DNA of 64,000 nucleotides, taken from the NCBI GenBank assembly GCA_009694215.1, contig SHVN01000002.1, positions 1 through 64,000 of the forward strand. The letters are read 5' to 3'. The first letter of the stretch is position 1; every line of letters begins with the position of its first letter. Below the pieces are notes generated by a model. It saw only the letters and a list, made by a program, of their open reading frames with translations, searched no databases and was not told the origin of the DNA. The stretch is from Xanthobacteraceae bacterium. Its GTDB lineage: Bacteria; Pseudomonadota; Alphaproteobacteria; Rhizobiales; Xanthobacteraceae. Of the stretch, positions 36,134-45,113 are shown in pieces. A program made the translations under genes and the position numbers.

Positions 36134-36493
36134 CTAAAAGGCGACCGACAATTCTCCCAGCTTCGCAGACTTGGAGAACCCGAAGAATCGAGACGGATTG
36201 TCCCAGAGAATTTTCTGGCGGACTTCCTCGCTGGGTACCCAACCACTGAACACGCTGGCCTCGCGACCATATTCAACCGGGGCGATTTTCATCGGGCGCT
36301 TCTCCGGCCCGACGTCGGGGTTCAAGAAGGACCAATCCGAACCCCATATGCACCGGTTCACTCCAAAAGCGTTCAGGAGCTCGACCGCATAGGGTTTGAC
36401 ATCCTCGTAAGACTGTTCCCTCGCGGAAATCCGGAAGCCGCCGGAAAGTTTGATGACGGCGCTGCTCGGGTTTGTCCTTGTCTTTGTCCGTAC
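36134..36493 (-). pseudogene. Amidohydrolase (TIM-barrel) fragment, C-terminal part
   Basis: The open frame (119 codons, starting right after a stop) reads SGGFRIS…VELLNAFG, then CIWGSDWSF, then ILWDNPSRFFGF, which are the last two barrel strands and the tail of amidohydrolase-2 family enzymes. The ORF track shows only its last 75 residues. The first two thirds, with the metal-binding His-x-His and Lys/His residues, are missing. It is a 5'-truncated gene beside a TTT binding protein, as is usual for aromatic-acid operons. Confidence 0.7.
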
Positions 36494-36554
36494 TCATATG
36501 CGGATCTCATCGTTAGCGCTGTTAAATATTTTGCGTGCGTAGGCCGCCGTTCGG

Positions 36555-36698
36555 CTAGCCGCTACACTCTCTCAGAGCGAGCAGGTTGTCGTTCCAGTAG
36601 CCGTCCGCGTGGGTGCGGAGGTATTCGCCGCTCGGGCCGTTCACGACGGCGACTTCGGCGCGCTTGCCATTGCAAGAAGCTGACGCAAGAAGATGCGC
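36555..36698 (-). pseudogene. DUF3892-like C-terminal fragment
   Basis: A 47-codon frame not in the ORF track reads CNGKRAEVAVV, then EYLRTHADGYWNDNLLAL, the end of DUF3892-type proteins. A stop lies directly upstream, and no start codon or ribosome site is seen. It is either a fragment of a lost gene or a very short protein. The long hairpin at 36703-36748 lies immediately 5' of it. Confidence 0.5.
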
Positions 36699-36702
36699 TC
36701 AG

Positions 36703-36748
36703 GCAAATACGAAAGCCCCTGGAAATTGCCAGGGGCTTTCGTATTTGC
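36703..36748. terminator. Perfect 20-bp inverted repeat, likely terminator of the GS-HQR gene
   Basis: GCAAATACGAAAGCCCCTGG, loop aaattg, and its exact complement follow the end of the glutathionyl-hydroquinone reductase gene by 30 bases. On the minus strand the stem ends in ggggctttcgtatttgc, giving a short T-rich tail. A terminator is the simplest role, but a perfect 20-bp stem is longer than typical. Confidence 0.65.
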
Positions 36749-36778
36749 GGGCCAACGACGGAGCGGTGGTAGCTGGAG

Positions 36779-37765
36779 CTAACTAACAAATCGGTCGCGG
36801 TCGTGCGGCGCGGTGAAGTCGAGCTCGGGGCCGAGCGGCATGATGCCGGTCGGGTTCACCTTGCGCTGGCTGCCGTAATAATGTCGCTTGATGTGGTCGA
36901 TGCTGACGGTCTCATCGACGCCCGGCACCTGATAGAGATCGCGCAGGTAGTTCGACAGGTTCGCGTAGTCGCCGATGCGCCGCAGGTTACACTTGAAGTG
37001 GCTGTAGTAGACCGCGTCGAAGCGGATCAGCGTGGGGAACAGCCGCCAGTCCGCCTCGGTCAGGCGCGGGCCCGCGACGTAACGCTGCCGGTACAGGCGC
37101 CGCTCCAGATCGTCCAGCGCTCCGAACACGTTGCGGAATGCCTCCTCGTAGGCTGGCTGCGCGGTGGCGAAGCCCGCGCGATAGACGCCGTTGTTGACGT
37201 TAGGATAGACCAGATCGTTGATGGCATCGATCTCGCTCCGCAGCTCCGGCGGATAATAGTCGGCGCTCTCGTTGGTCAGCGCGTCGAACGCTGAATTGAG
37301 CATCCGGATGATCTCGGAGGATTCGTTGCTGACGATGGTCTTGCGCTGTTTGTCCCACAGCACGGGAACCGTCACCCGGCCGGTGTATTTGGCATCCGCC
37401 AGCAGATAGATCTCCGAGACTTTTTGCGTCCCGTTCACCGGGTCGCCGCTCGATCCCTCGTCTTTGTCGAAGGTCCAGCCCTGCTCGCCCATATGCCAGG
37501 ACGTGACCGACATCGAGATGACGTTCTCCAGCCTTTTGAGATGCCGGAAGATGATGGTGCGGTGCGCCCAGGGGCAGGCGAGCGAGACATAGAGATGATA
37601 GCGGCCGGTCTCCGCGGCAAAGCCGCCTTCGCCGGAGGGGCCGGGGCTGCCGTCGGGAGTGATCCAGTTGCGGAATTTCGTGGTCGGCCGGTTGAAGCGG
37701 CCGTCCTGCATCCGCGACTTGTCGAAGCTGTCGTCGCGCCAAACGCCGTCGACCAAAAGTCCCAT
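36779..37765 (-). CDS. Glutathionyl-hydroquinone reductase (Xi-class glutathione transferase)
   Basis: This 328-aa enzyme removes glutathione from glutathionyl-hydroquinones, and belongs to the YqjG/PcpF group. The active-site Cys is in VSLACPWAHRT. Family marks TVPVLWDKQ, NESSEIIRM, the long C-terminal helical domain with EADWRLFPTLIRFDAVY, and KRHYYGSQRKVNPTGIMPLGP are all present. The ORF track extends to 38728 by reading over the GNAT gene's complement; MGLLVDGVW at 37765 is the right start. It is a lone gene, ending in a strong hairpin. Confidence 0.93.
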   Translation of the reverse strand: MGLLVDGVWRDDSFDKSRMQDGRFNRPTTKFRNWITPDGSPGPSGEGGFAAETGRYHLYVSLACPWAHRTIIFRHLKRLENVISMSVTSWHMGEQGWTFDKDEGSSGDPVNGTQKVSEIYLLADAKYTGRVTVPVLWDKQRKTIVSNESSEIIRMLNSAFDALTNESADYYPPELRSEIDAINDLVYPNVNNGVYRAGFATAQPAYEEAFRNVFGALDDLERRLYRQRYVAGPRLTEADWRLFPTLIRFDAVYYSHFKCNLRRIGDYANLSNYLRDLYQVPGVDETVSIDHIKRHYYGSQRKVNPTGIMPLGPELDFTAPHDRDRFVS

Positions 37766-37870
37766 CGGCCTCTCCAATGCTGTCGGGGGCAATGTAGGCG
37801 CTGGAAGCCCCAAGCGACAGAGATGGACCCGCTTCACCCCAGGTGCTATCCGCCATGATGGGCCAGCGCC

Positions 37871-38380
37871 ATGAACGACCTTTCCCTCACCATCCTGCCG
37901 GAATCGTCGGACGACGCGCTGGCGATCGATCGCTTGAACGCGCGGACCTTCGGGCCGGGTCGGTTCGCCAAGACCGCCTACCGGATCCGCGAGGAAGTCA
38001 CGCATATTCCGGAGCTTTCGTTCACGGCGCGGGTCGGTACGCTGCTGGTCGGCTCGGTGCGGCTCTCGCCGATTGCGATCGGGCAGGCGAAGGCCCTGCT
38101 GCTCGGCCCTCTGACCGTTGAGCCGCCGTTCCGCGACCGCGGCATCGGCCAGGCGCTCATGGCGCGGGCACTGGCGGAGGCTAAGGACAAGGGCCACCGG
38201 CTCGTGGTCCTGGTGGGCGACGAGCCCTACTACGGCAAGGCAGGCTTCAGGACCGTTCCCAAAGGCCAGGTGACCATGGACGGTCCGGTCGATCCGGCGC
38301 GGCTCCTGATCGCGGAACTGATCCCCGGCGCCTTCGACGGCGTCGGCGGCACGATCCGGCCCGACTGGAACGGCCGATAA
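37871..38380 (+). CDS. GNAT family N-acetyltransferase
   Basis: This 169-aa acetyl-CoA-dependent transferase has the GNAT core: motif A in GPLTVEPPFRDRGIGQALMARAL and motif B in LVVLVGDEPYYGKAGFRTV, the pattern of the YhbS subgroup. The substrate is unknown. It is divergent from the GS-HQR gene and 90 bases before the first HdeA/HdeB-like gene. Confidence 0.9.
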   Translation: MNDLSLTILPESSDDALAIDRLNARTFGPGRFAKTAYRIREEVTHIPELSFTARVGTLLVGSVRLSPIAIGQAKALLLGPLTVEPPFRDRGIGQALMARALAEAKDKGHRLVVLVGDEPYYGKAGFRTVPKGQVTMDGPVDPARLLIAELIPGAFDGVGGTIRPDWNGR

Positions 38381-38470
38381 ATTGCCCTGTGAATTGTCTT
38401 GCCTGCGCAACAGGCCGGCGCGAAGGTTCGGCGACGCGCAATTCCCGCGCACCCAAGCGAGTGCGATGCC

Positions 38471-38773
38471 ATGAAACGCTTGATGATGTTGACGATCGCC
38501 GCCGCGATCGGGGCAACGCTCCCCGCGCAGGCGCAGAAGTAGCAGTTCGATCTCTCCACCACGACCTGCAAGAGGTTCTTCGAGTACGACAAGGACAATC
38601 TGGCGATCATGTTGATGTGGCTTGACGGCTATTACGCCGAGGATGACGCGCCGCCGATCGTCGATTTCGACAAGATGGCGGAGAACAGCAAGAAGCTTGG
38701 CGAATACTGCGGCAAGAACCCGGGCCACAGCGTGATCACCGCCGCCGACAAGGTCATGGGCGGCGACAAGTAG
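38471..38773 (+). pseudogene. HdeA/HdeB-like periplasmic protein, broken by one amber codon
   Basis: Translated through, this 100-codon frame is a complete HdeA/HdeB-like protein: signal peptide (MKRLMMLTIAA… ending AQAQ), two Cys (TTCKRF, GEYCGK) and the usual MLMWLDGYY core. Codon 24 is TAG (38540-38542), just after the signal peptide, and the rest of the frame is undamaged up to its natural TAG. The ORF track therefore misses it. The intact copy lies 110 bases downstream. This looks like a recent nonsense mutation; a sequencing error or rare read-through is possible. Confidence 0.8.
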
Positions 38774-38882
38774 CGGTGTCCGCGGCGGCGGTATGATGGG
38801 GCCGACCGCCCGGCCGGTTTCCTTGTTACCTGTTCATGCGTCCGGCGCGCGCGCTATCCCGCGCCGCGAACGGGTGCAATCC

Positions 38883-39176
38883 ATGAACAAGTCGCTGATG
38901 CTGACGATCGCCGTGGCGCTGCTGGCTGCGTCGCCGGGGCATGCCCAGCGGCTGGATCTCGCGGCCGTCAAATGCCGGGACCTTCTTGCCACCGCCAACA
39001 AGGACAATTTCGTGCCGATCCTGATGTGGCTGGGAGGCTACTACAGCGAGGAGAATGCCTCTCCGATCGTCGACTTCAACACGATGAGAGAACACGGCGG
39101 CAGGATCAGCGAGCACTGCGGCAGGAATCCGGGCGACAGCGTGATCGACGCGGCGGAAAAGGTGCTGGGCAAATAG
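38883..39176 (+). CDS. HdeA/HdeB family periplasmic protein
   Basis: This 97-aa protein has a signal peptide (residues 1-21, SPGHAQ-RLD) and a mature domain with two Cys (VKCRDLL, SEHCGRN) that form the family disulfide, plus the ILMWLGGYYS core. HdeA and HdeB act as acid-stress chaperones in the enterobacterial periplasm; most alphaproteobacterial relatives are untested. It is the intact partner of the broken copy just upstream. It is convergent with the DUF4159 operon, 9 bases from that operon's last gene. Confidence 0.85.
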   Translation: MNKSLMLTIAVALLAASPGHAQRLDLAAVKCRDLLATANKDNFVPILMWLGGYYSEENASPIVDFNTMREHGGRISEHCGRNPGDSVIDAAEKVLGK

Positions 39177-39185
39177 CAGGCGCGG

Positions 39186-41255
39186 TCAGCGGCCCTCTCT
39201 GGCCCAAGTTGCCGCGAGCGCCCCGACCAGCAGCAGCAGGCCGAGCAGGCCTGCGAACATCGGTAGCACGCCGATGCCGCGCACGACGCTGGCGTCGCGC
39301 ATCTTCAATCCCAGCCAATCGTCGCCGCGATAGGTGTCGCTCGACCGCATGGCGACGATCCGCGGCAGCGCCACGGCGCCAGATGCATCCGCCAGCCGCC
39401 GCGCATCGCCGCCAGTCGCCGCCGCGAAAAGACCCAGCACCTCGGTGGTCGACGTCACCTCGGCGAACTCGCGCGGGTTGGGCGGGCCGACGTTGACCAG
39501 CGCGTTAAGCTTGCCGTCGGTGGCGCGCCACAGACCGAGCTCGGTCGCCCGGATCGAGCCGCGCCACAGGCCGGGATCGCCCGCCGCGAGCGTGACGGCG
39601 CGCGTCACGCCCGACGGCAGGGTCAGCGTCACCTCGCTCACGCTGTCGGCCATGGTCTGGCGCTCGATCAGGAGATCGCGGCCGCGCACGATCAGGCGCA
39701 GCGCCTCCTCTTCAAGATCGGGTTGCTTCATCAGCCAGTGCGACAGCCGTCGCATCAGGTCGAGGTGTGGCCCGCCGCCCTCGAAGCCGCGCGCCCAGAG
39801 CCAGATGTGGTCGGACAGCAGGAGGCCGACCCGGCCTTCGCCCTCGCGCGAGAGCACGAGCAGCGGCTTCTTGTCGGGACCGTCGATGATGGTGGTGCCG
39901 TTGGCGGCGCGGGTGTCGACGAGACGGAACCAGCGGCTCCAGTGCGGCGGGTTAGTGTCGGAGCCCGCAAGGCCCCGTGTCACTGGATGACGCTTGCCGG
40001 CCTCGCTCAATTGTGCGTGGAACGGCATCTCGACGGTCCGCCCGTTCGGCTCCGCCGGCAGGATCTGTTCGAGCGGCGTGCGCCAGAGGCTGGTCTGGCT
40101 TGCGTAGTCGGGGCCGGCCGCGACCAGCACGGCGCCGCCCTCCTGCACGTAGCGGGCGATGTTGTCGAAATAGATGATCGGCAGCACGCCCTGGCGGGCG
40201 TAACGGTCGAAGATGATGAGGTGAAAATCCTTGATCTTCTGCTGGAACAGCTCGCGGGTCGGAAACGCGATCAGCGACAGTTCGTTGATCGGCGTGCCGT
40301 CCTGCTTCTCCGGCGGGCGCAGGATGGTGAAATGGACGAGATCGACGCTGGCGTCGGATTTCAGAAGATTGCGCCAGGTGCGCTCGCCGGCATGCGGCTC
40401 GCCCGAGACCAGCAGCACGCGGAGCTTGTCGCGCACGCCATCGATCGAGACCACGGCGCGGTTGTTCACCGGGGTAAGTTCCCCTTCGAGTGGCGAGGCC
40501 TCGATCTCGACGATGTTCGGCCCCGCGTGCGGGATCGGAATCCGCGCGTTGACGGTGTTACCCGGCGTGACGTTGCGGCGCTCCAGCACCTCGCCGTCGC
40601 GGCGGATGGTGACCTCGGCGGGAGTTGGCCGCGCGCCCTGGTCCTCGACGCGATAGACGATGGTCTGCGACTGGCCGACAATGCCGAAGCGCGGCGTCGT
40701 CACCAGCACCACGCGGCGGTCGCGCTCGTTGCGGGCGCCGGTGATCAGCGCGTGGACCGGCGCGTTGAAGCCCAGCGCCGCCACCTCCGCCGGCATGTCG
40801 TGGACGCGGCCGTCGGTCAGCATGATCGCGCCGGCGACGCGGTCGGGCGGTACGTCGGCCAGCTCCGCGCTGAGCGCGGAGAACAGCCGGGTGCCGTCGG
40901 TCTCGCCGTCGGCTTCGCCCGCCTCGACGAAACGCACGTCGAGGCCGGGGATGCGGCCGAGCCGCTCGGCCAGCATCGCGCGCGCGGTCTCGGTCTGCTT
41001 GATGCGGTCGCCGAAATTCTGGCTCGGGCTCTTGTCGATGACGACTGCCACCACCGACGACAGCGGCTCGCGGTCCTCGCGCGTGAATGACGGGTTCGCG
41101 AGCGCCAGCACCATCATGGCGAGCGCCAGTGCGCGAACGGCCCAGCCGCGGCTCCGCACGAAGGCGAGCAGCGCCACCAGTATAACCGCAAGCGCCAGCG
41201 CCGCCCACAGAACGTAGGACGGGACCAGCGGCGCGAAGTTGATGCCGAAACCCAC
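39186..41255 (-). CDS. Membrane protein with glutamine-amidotransferase-like domain (last gene of MoxR operon)
   Basis: This 689-aa protein has N-terminal membrane helices (about 12-50), a von Willebrand A-like stretch (VVAVVIDKSPSQNFGD, about 68-83; TDGRVHD), a long beta-rich middle, a class-I-GATase-like segment around DFHLIIFDRYARQGV and VQEGGAVLVAAG, and a C-terminal membrane helix (about 663-685). It belongs to a conserved alphaproteobacterial group always near MoxR, DUF58 and DUF4159 genes. No GATase catalytic triad is obvious, so it may be a non-enzymatic envelope protein. It begins 10 bases after the DUF4159 gene. Confidence 0.85.
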   Translation of the reverse strand: MGFGINFAPLVPSYVLWAALALAVILVALLAFVRSRGWAVRALALAMMVLALANPSFTREDREPLSSVVAVVIDKSPSQNFGDRIKQTETARAMLAERLGRIPGLDVRFVEAGEADGETDGTRLFSALSAELADVPPDRVAGAIMLTDGRVHDMPAEVAALGFNAPVHALITGARNERDRRVVLVTTPRFGIVGQSQTIVYRVEDQGARPTPAEVTIRRDGEVLERRNVTPGNTVNARIPIPHAGPNIVEIEASPLEGELTPVNNRAVVSIDGVRDKLRVLLVSGEPHAGERTWRNLLKSDASVDLVHFTILRPPEKQDGTPINELSLIAFPTRELFQQKIKDFHLIIFDRYARQGVLPIIYFDNIARYVQEGGAVLVAAGPDYASQTSLWRTPLEQILPAEPNGRTVEMPFHAQLSEAGKRHPVTRGLAGSDTNPPHWSRWFRLVDTRAANGTTIIDGPDKKPLLVLSREGEGRVGLLLSDHIWLWARGFEGGGPHLDLMRRLSHWLMKQPDLEEEALRLIVRGRDLLIERQTMADSVSEVTLTLPSGVTRAVTLAAGDPGLWRGSIRATELGLWRATDGKLNALVNVGPPNPREFAEVTSTTEVLGLFAAATGGDARRLADASGAVALPRIVAMRSSDTYRGDDWLGLKMRDASVVRGIGVLPMFAGLLGLLLLVGALAATWAREGR

Positions 41256-41265
41256 GATGCGTTCC

Positions 41266-44157
41266 TTACTGCCCCAACCGTTCCAGCAGCGCCGGGACGT
41301 GGACCTGATCGGCCTTGTAGTTGCCGGTTAGCGTGTACATCACGATGTTGACACCGGCGCGGAAGGCAAACTCGCGCTGGCGCGGCTCGCCCGGAACCAG
41401 CGGCAGCATCGCCTGGCCATCGGTGCGCGTGGCCCAGGCGCCCGCCATGTCGTTCGAGGTGATGATGATGGAGGAGACGCCGTCGCCGGCGCGCGCGGGG
41501 CGCTTGCTTTCGTCGGCCTGCTCGTCCGCGGTCGGCAGCGCCTCGACCCAGAGCTGGCCCGAGTTGAAGCGGCCGGGGAAGTCCTTCAGCAGGAAGAACG
41601 TCTTGGTCAGGACGTGATCGCGCGACACCGGCTCGAGCTCCGGGATGTCGAGTGAGGAAATGATGTTGCGCAGCGCCAGCATCCCGGGCGAGCGGTTGGC
41701 GCCGCCGGGGCCGGGTGGCGCCATGATGGCGTCGCGGGTGTCGAACAGCACGGTGCCGCCGTTCTTCATGTAGGCGTCGATCCGAGCGAGCGCCGCGGGC
41801 GATAGCCGCGCCGCGCCGGGCACGATCGGCCAGTAGATCAGCGGGAAGAACGAAAGCTCGTCGCGGGCGATGTCGAGGCCCACCGGCTCGCCGGCTTCGA
41901 GCGCGGTGCGCTGGGAGAGAAACAGGGTGAGGCCCTGCAGCCCGGACTTGCTGATGCCGTCCACCTCGGCGTCGCCGGTGACGACATAGGCAAGCCGCGT
42001 CTCGATCGTGGCCTTCATGGCGAAGTCGGCGTCTGCGGGCGCGCTCGGCGCGGGCGGTGCAATGCTCAGCGCAGGCGGATTGGGCCGCCGGGGCTGCTGC
42101 TGTGCGCTGTCCTGCGAGAATGCCTGCGAGCCGAACGTCAGCGCCGTGATCGCGACCGCGAGAAGGAGCGCCGCTGCCGCGCGCTGCGGCCGCTTGCGCG
42201 GGATCTGCCCAAGGCCGCCAGCAAGCAGGAGTACCACCAGCGCGTCAAGCGCGAGCAGACCCAGCGCCGCCAGCAGAACCGGGCCGCGCAGATCCTGCGG
42301 CTCGCCGACCTGATAGGCCTCAAGCCGTCCGCGCAGCGGCGCGTAGTCGATGCCGGCCAGCCGGTCGGCGGGTGCGAGCGTGTTGACCGCGAGCAGGCCC
42401 TCCGGGGGCCCATAGAAACCGGGCGGATGATCGGCGGTGGCACGCGCGACATAGCCCACCGGCACCGGCCGAGTGATCGCGGTCGGCGGGCCGAACGCGC
42501 CGAAGCCGTCGAGGATGCGGGTCGGCGGCACCACTTCGCGCTCGGGTTTTCCCTTGGCCGCGTCGTCGGTGGCTGTGGCGGTGCCGGCCATGCCGACCAT
42601 GCGGCGGAGCATCTCGACGAAGCTGCCGGACAGCGGCAGATCGGACCAGCGGGTGTCGGCGGTGACATGGAACAGCACGATCATTCCTTTGCCGCGCTTG
42701 GTGGCGGTGACCAGCGGCGTGCCGTCGGCGAGCGTCGCCCAGGTGCGGTCGGCGAGGCCAGCTTCCGGTTCGGCCAGCACCTGGCGCGTGACGTTGACGT
42801 CCTTCGGGACCGTCATGGTGGCGAACGGGCCTTCGCGCGAGAACGCGGCGAGCGGCTGGGGCTGGTCCCAGCTCAGGCTGCCGCCGAGCGTGCGGCCGCC
42901 GCGGCGAAGTTTCACGGGCACCAGATCGTCGTCGGAGCCGGCCAGGCGCGGTCCTGCAAAACGCACCAGCATGCCGCCGTCCTCGACCCAGGCGATCAGG
43001 CGGTCGCGGGCCTCGCCCGAGACGTTGCCGACATCCGCCAGCATGATCATCGGGACGTTCTGCTCGATAAAGCGGCGCACCATCTCGGCCGGAGCGGCAA
43101 TGTCGGCAAGCCGCACATCGGCGAACGGGTTGAGCGCGCGAGAGAGATAATAGGTCGAAGCGAGCAGCGGCTGCGCGGTGTCGGAGGTCGAGCCGGACAC
43201 GATGCCGACGGTGCGGCGGCGCCAGCGCTTGTCGAGCAATTGCACGGCGCCGGCCGAGCGCTCGTCGGAAATTTCCAGCCGCGCGATGTCGTTCCTGATC
43301 TCGACCGGCAGGTTGATCTCGGCGGCGGTCTCGCGCTCGTCTTCCTTGAAGGCGAAGCGCGTCTCGCCAAGCGGCAGGCCTTTTAGGTCGAGCGCGCGGA
43401 TGACGCCGTCCTCGGTGCCGCCGGTGTTGGCGCGCAGCACCTTCACTGTCAGCCCACCCGCAGCGTTGTCGGCGGCGGCGAGCGCATGCGCGGTCGGTAG
43501 GCCGCCGGTGACGATCGAAACGGTGCGGCCCTCGGTCGAGCGGGCGAGGCCCGCGATGAATTCCGAACCGCGGCCGAGATCGACGCCGTCGGAGAGCCAG
43601 ATCACCTCCATCTCGGGGCTGGCGGCGAGCAGGCGCGTGATGGTCGGCAGCGCGTCGGTACGCTCGATGGCGTGGGGCTTGGGCTTGATCTGCTGGAGCC
43701 GGACGCGGGCGGCGGCCGGGGGTTGCAGCAAGATGTCGCGGGTGGCTTCGCCGAGCGGGATCAGGGCGACGCCGCGGTTGTCGGCCTCCGCGCGCGCCAT
43801 GATGTCGTCGGCGGTGCGAAGCCGCGCGTCCCAGCTTGCCGCGGCGCCGAAGCCGTCGTCGATCAGCAGCGCGATCGGCGTGGCTCCGGTCGTGGTCGCG
43901 ACCGGCGGATTCCACAAGGGGCCCGCCGCGGCGAGGATGACGAGCGTCGCCAGCGTCAACCGCAACAGCGTCAGCCACCAGGGCGTGCGTGCCGGGGTAT
44001 CCTCCTTTGGCTTGATGTCGAACAGGAGCCGCGTCGGCGGAAACTCGATGCGCCGGGGCCGCGGCGGAATGAGCCGCAGGATCCACCACAGCACCGGCAG
44101 GCTGAGCAAGCCGAGAAGGACGAGCGGCGAGGCAAAGCCGAGCGGCAGTCCCATCAT
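41266..44157 (-). CDS. DUF4159 protein with N-terminal BatA-like membrane region
   Basis: This 963-aa protein has a BatA N-terminus (two helices at about 8-28 and 60-80, with EFPPTRLL between), a long vWA-like and GATase-like middle, a membrane helix (about 645-665), then the DUF4159 domain (about 750-963) with ETRLAYVVTGD, LSFFPLIYWPIVPG and MKNGGTVLFDTRD. It is the third gene of the MoxR operon; its start overlaps the DUF58 stop by 4 bases (ATGA). The function of DUF4159 is not known. Confidence 0.9.
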   Translation of the reverse strand: MMGLPLGFASPLVLLGLLSLPVLWWILRLIPPRPRRIEFPPTRLLFDIKPKEDTPARTPWWLTLLRLTLATLVILAAAGPLWNPPVATTTGATPIALLIDDGFGAAASWDARLRTADDIMARAEADNRGVALIPLGEATRDILLQPPAAARVRLQQIKPKPHAIERTDALPTITRLLAASPEMEVIWLSDGVDLGRGSEFIAGLARSTEGRTVSIVTGGLPTAHALAAADNAAGGLTVKVLRANTGGTEDGVIRALDLKGLPLGETRFAFKEDERETAAEINLPVEIRNDIARLEISDERSAGAVQLLDKRWRRRTVGIVSGSTSDTAQPLLASTYYLSRALNPFADVRLADIAAPAEMVRRFIEQNVPMIMLADVGNVSGEARDRLIAWVEDGGMLVRFAGPRLAGSDDDLVPVKLRRGGRTLGGSLSWDQPQPLAAFSREGPFATMTVPKDVNVTRQVLAEPEAGLADRTWATLADGTPLVTATKRGKGMIVLFHVTADTRWSDLPLSGSFVEMLRRMVGMAGTATATDDAAKGKPEREVVPPTRILDGFGAFGPPTAITRPVPVGYVARATADHPPGFYGPPEGLLAVNTLAPADRLAGIDYAPLRGRLEAYQVGEPQDLRGPVLLAALGLLALDALVVLLLAGGLGQIPRKRPQRAAAALLLAVAITALTFGSQAFSQDSAQQQPRRPNPPALSIAPPAPSAPADADFAMKATIETRLAYVVTGDAEVDGISKSGLQGLTLFLSQRTALEAGEPVGLDIARDELSFFPLIYWPIVPGAARLSPAALARIDAYMKNGGTVLFDTRDAIMAPPGPGGANRSPGMLALRNIISSLDIPELEPVSRDHVLTKTFFLLKDFPGRFNSGQLWVEALPTADEQADESKRPARAGDGVSSIIITSNDMAGAWATRTDGQAMLPLVPGEPRQREFAFRAGVNIVMYTLTGNYKADQVHVPALLERLGQ

Positions 44158-45110
44158 GCGGACCTCCCGAGCGCCATGCCATGCGGCCGGCGGTTGGAGG
44201 TGGCTGCGTCATTGCCCTCGCCGATACGGGCGTGCAGCGCGAGCAGGAGCTCGTTCGCCGGCCGGTCGGTGCGGTGGATGGTGAAGCTCCAGCCCAGACG
44301 GTTGGTCTCGGCGCGGATTTCGTCGCGATGGCGTTGCAGCCGCGCGGTGTAGTCGGCGCGCCAGTTCTCGGCGCGGCCGGCGGTGATCTCGCCATAGCCC
44401 TCCGGCTCGGTGAACTCGATGCGCCCGGAATAGGGGAAGGTCTCTTCCGCCGGATCGACGATCTGGACGAGGTGGCCCTGCGAGCCGTTGCTGGAAAGCT
44501 GCGTCAGGATCGCGCGGATATCTTCGATCGGGCTCCACAGGTCGGACAGCACCACGATCTCCGACAGCGATGCAGGGGCAAAGTCCACGGGCAGGCTCGC
44601 GCGCTCGGTCGGGTCGTGGATGAGTGCCTCGGCCATGCGGTCGATCACGGCGCGGCTGCCGGTCGGGCGCATCAGGCCAGGCAGGCCCACGCGCTCGCCG
44701 GCCTCGACCAGAATTTCTCCCAGTGCAAAGGCAATCGTCAGTGTGCGGTCGAGCTTGCTTTCGCGCGCGAGCCGCGACGAGAACGCCATCGACGGCGAAC
44801 GGTCGGGCCAGAGCCAGATGGTGTGCGCGGCCTCCCACTCCCGCTCGCGCACATAGAGATTGTCGTCGCGTGCGGAGCGCCGCCAGTCGATACGGCGGGC
44901 TTCCTCGCCGGAGACGAAGCGGCGGAATTGCCAAAAATTCTCGCCGGAGCCGGAGCGCCTGCGGCCATGCAGTCCGTGGATGACGGTCGCGGCGATCTTG
45001 CGGGATTCCAGGATAAGACGCGGCAGCGAGGCGGCAAGCGTGCGGCCCGCGCCGCTTGCCCGCTGTGTTGCCTTCAGTTCGTCTCGACCCCCGGGTCCGT
45101 CAGCGGCCAT
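44154..45110 (-). CDS. DUF58 domain protein
   Basis: This 318-aa protein shows the DUF58 signature GSGENFWQFRRFVSGEEARRIDWRRSARDDNLYVRE in its first third and a vWA-like fold with WLWPDRSPSMAF (a MIDAS-like DxSxS) in the middle. DUF58 proteins are the usual partners of MoxR ATPases and are thought to be their clients or scaffolds. The gene starts 3 bases after the moxR stop and overlaps the next gene by 4. Confidence 0.92.
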   Translation of the reverse strand: MAADGPGGRDELKATQRASGAGRTLAASLPRLILESRKIAATVIHGLHGRRRSGSGENFWQFRRFVSGEEARRIDWRRSARDDNLYVREREWEAAHTIWLWPDRSPSMAFSSRLARESKLDRTLTIAFALGEILVEAGERVGLPGLMRPTGSRAVIDRMAEALIHDPTERASLPVDFAPASLSEIVVLSDLWSPIEDIRAILTQLSSNGSQGHLVQIVDPAEETFPYSGRIEFTEPEGYGEITAGRAENWRADYTARLQRHRDEIRAETNRLGWSFTIHRTDRPANELLLALHARIGEGNDAATSNRRPHGMALGRSA

Positions 45111-45113
45111 CGG

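Noticed and set aside
36273-36497. 74-aa minus-strand ORF (MSTDKDKDK…)
   Set aside because: It is in a different frame from the amidohydrolase fragment, which has real similarity; the low-complexity start is chance.
39723-41090. 455-aa plus-strand ORF
   Set aside because: Antisense shadow of the GATase-like membrane protein gene.
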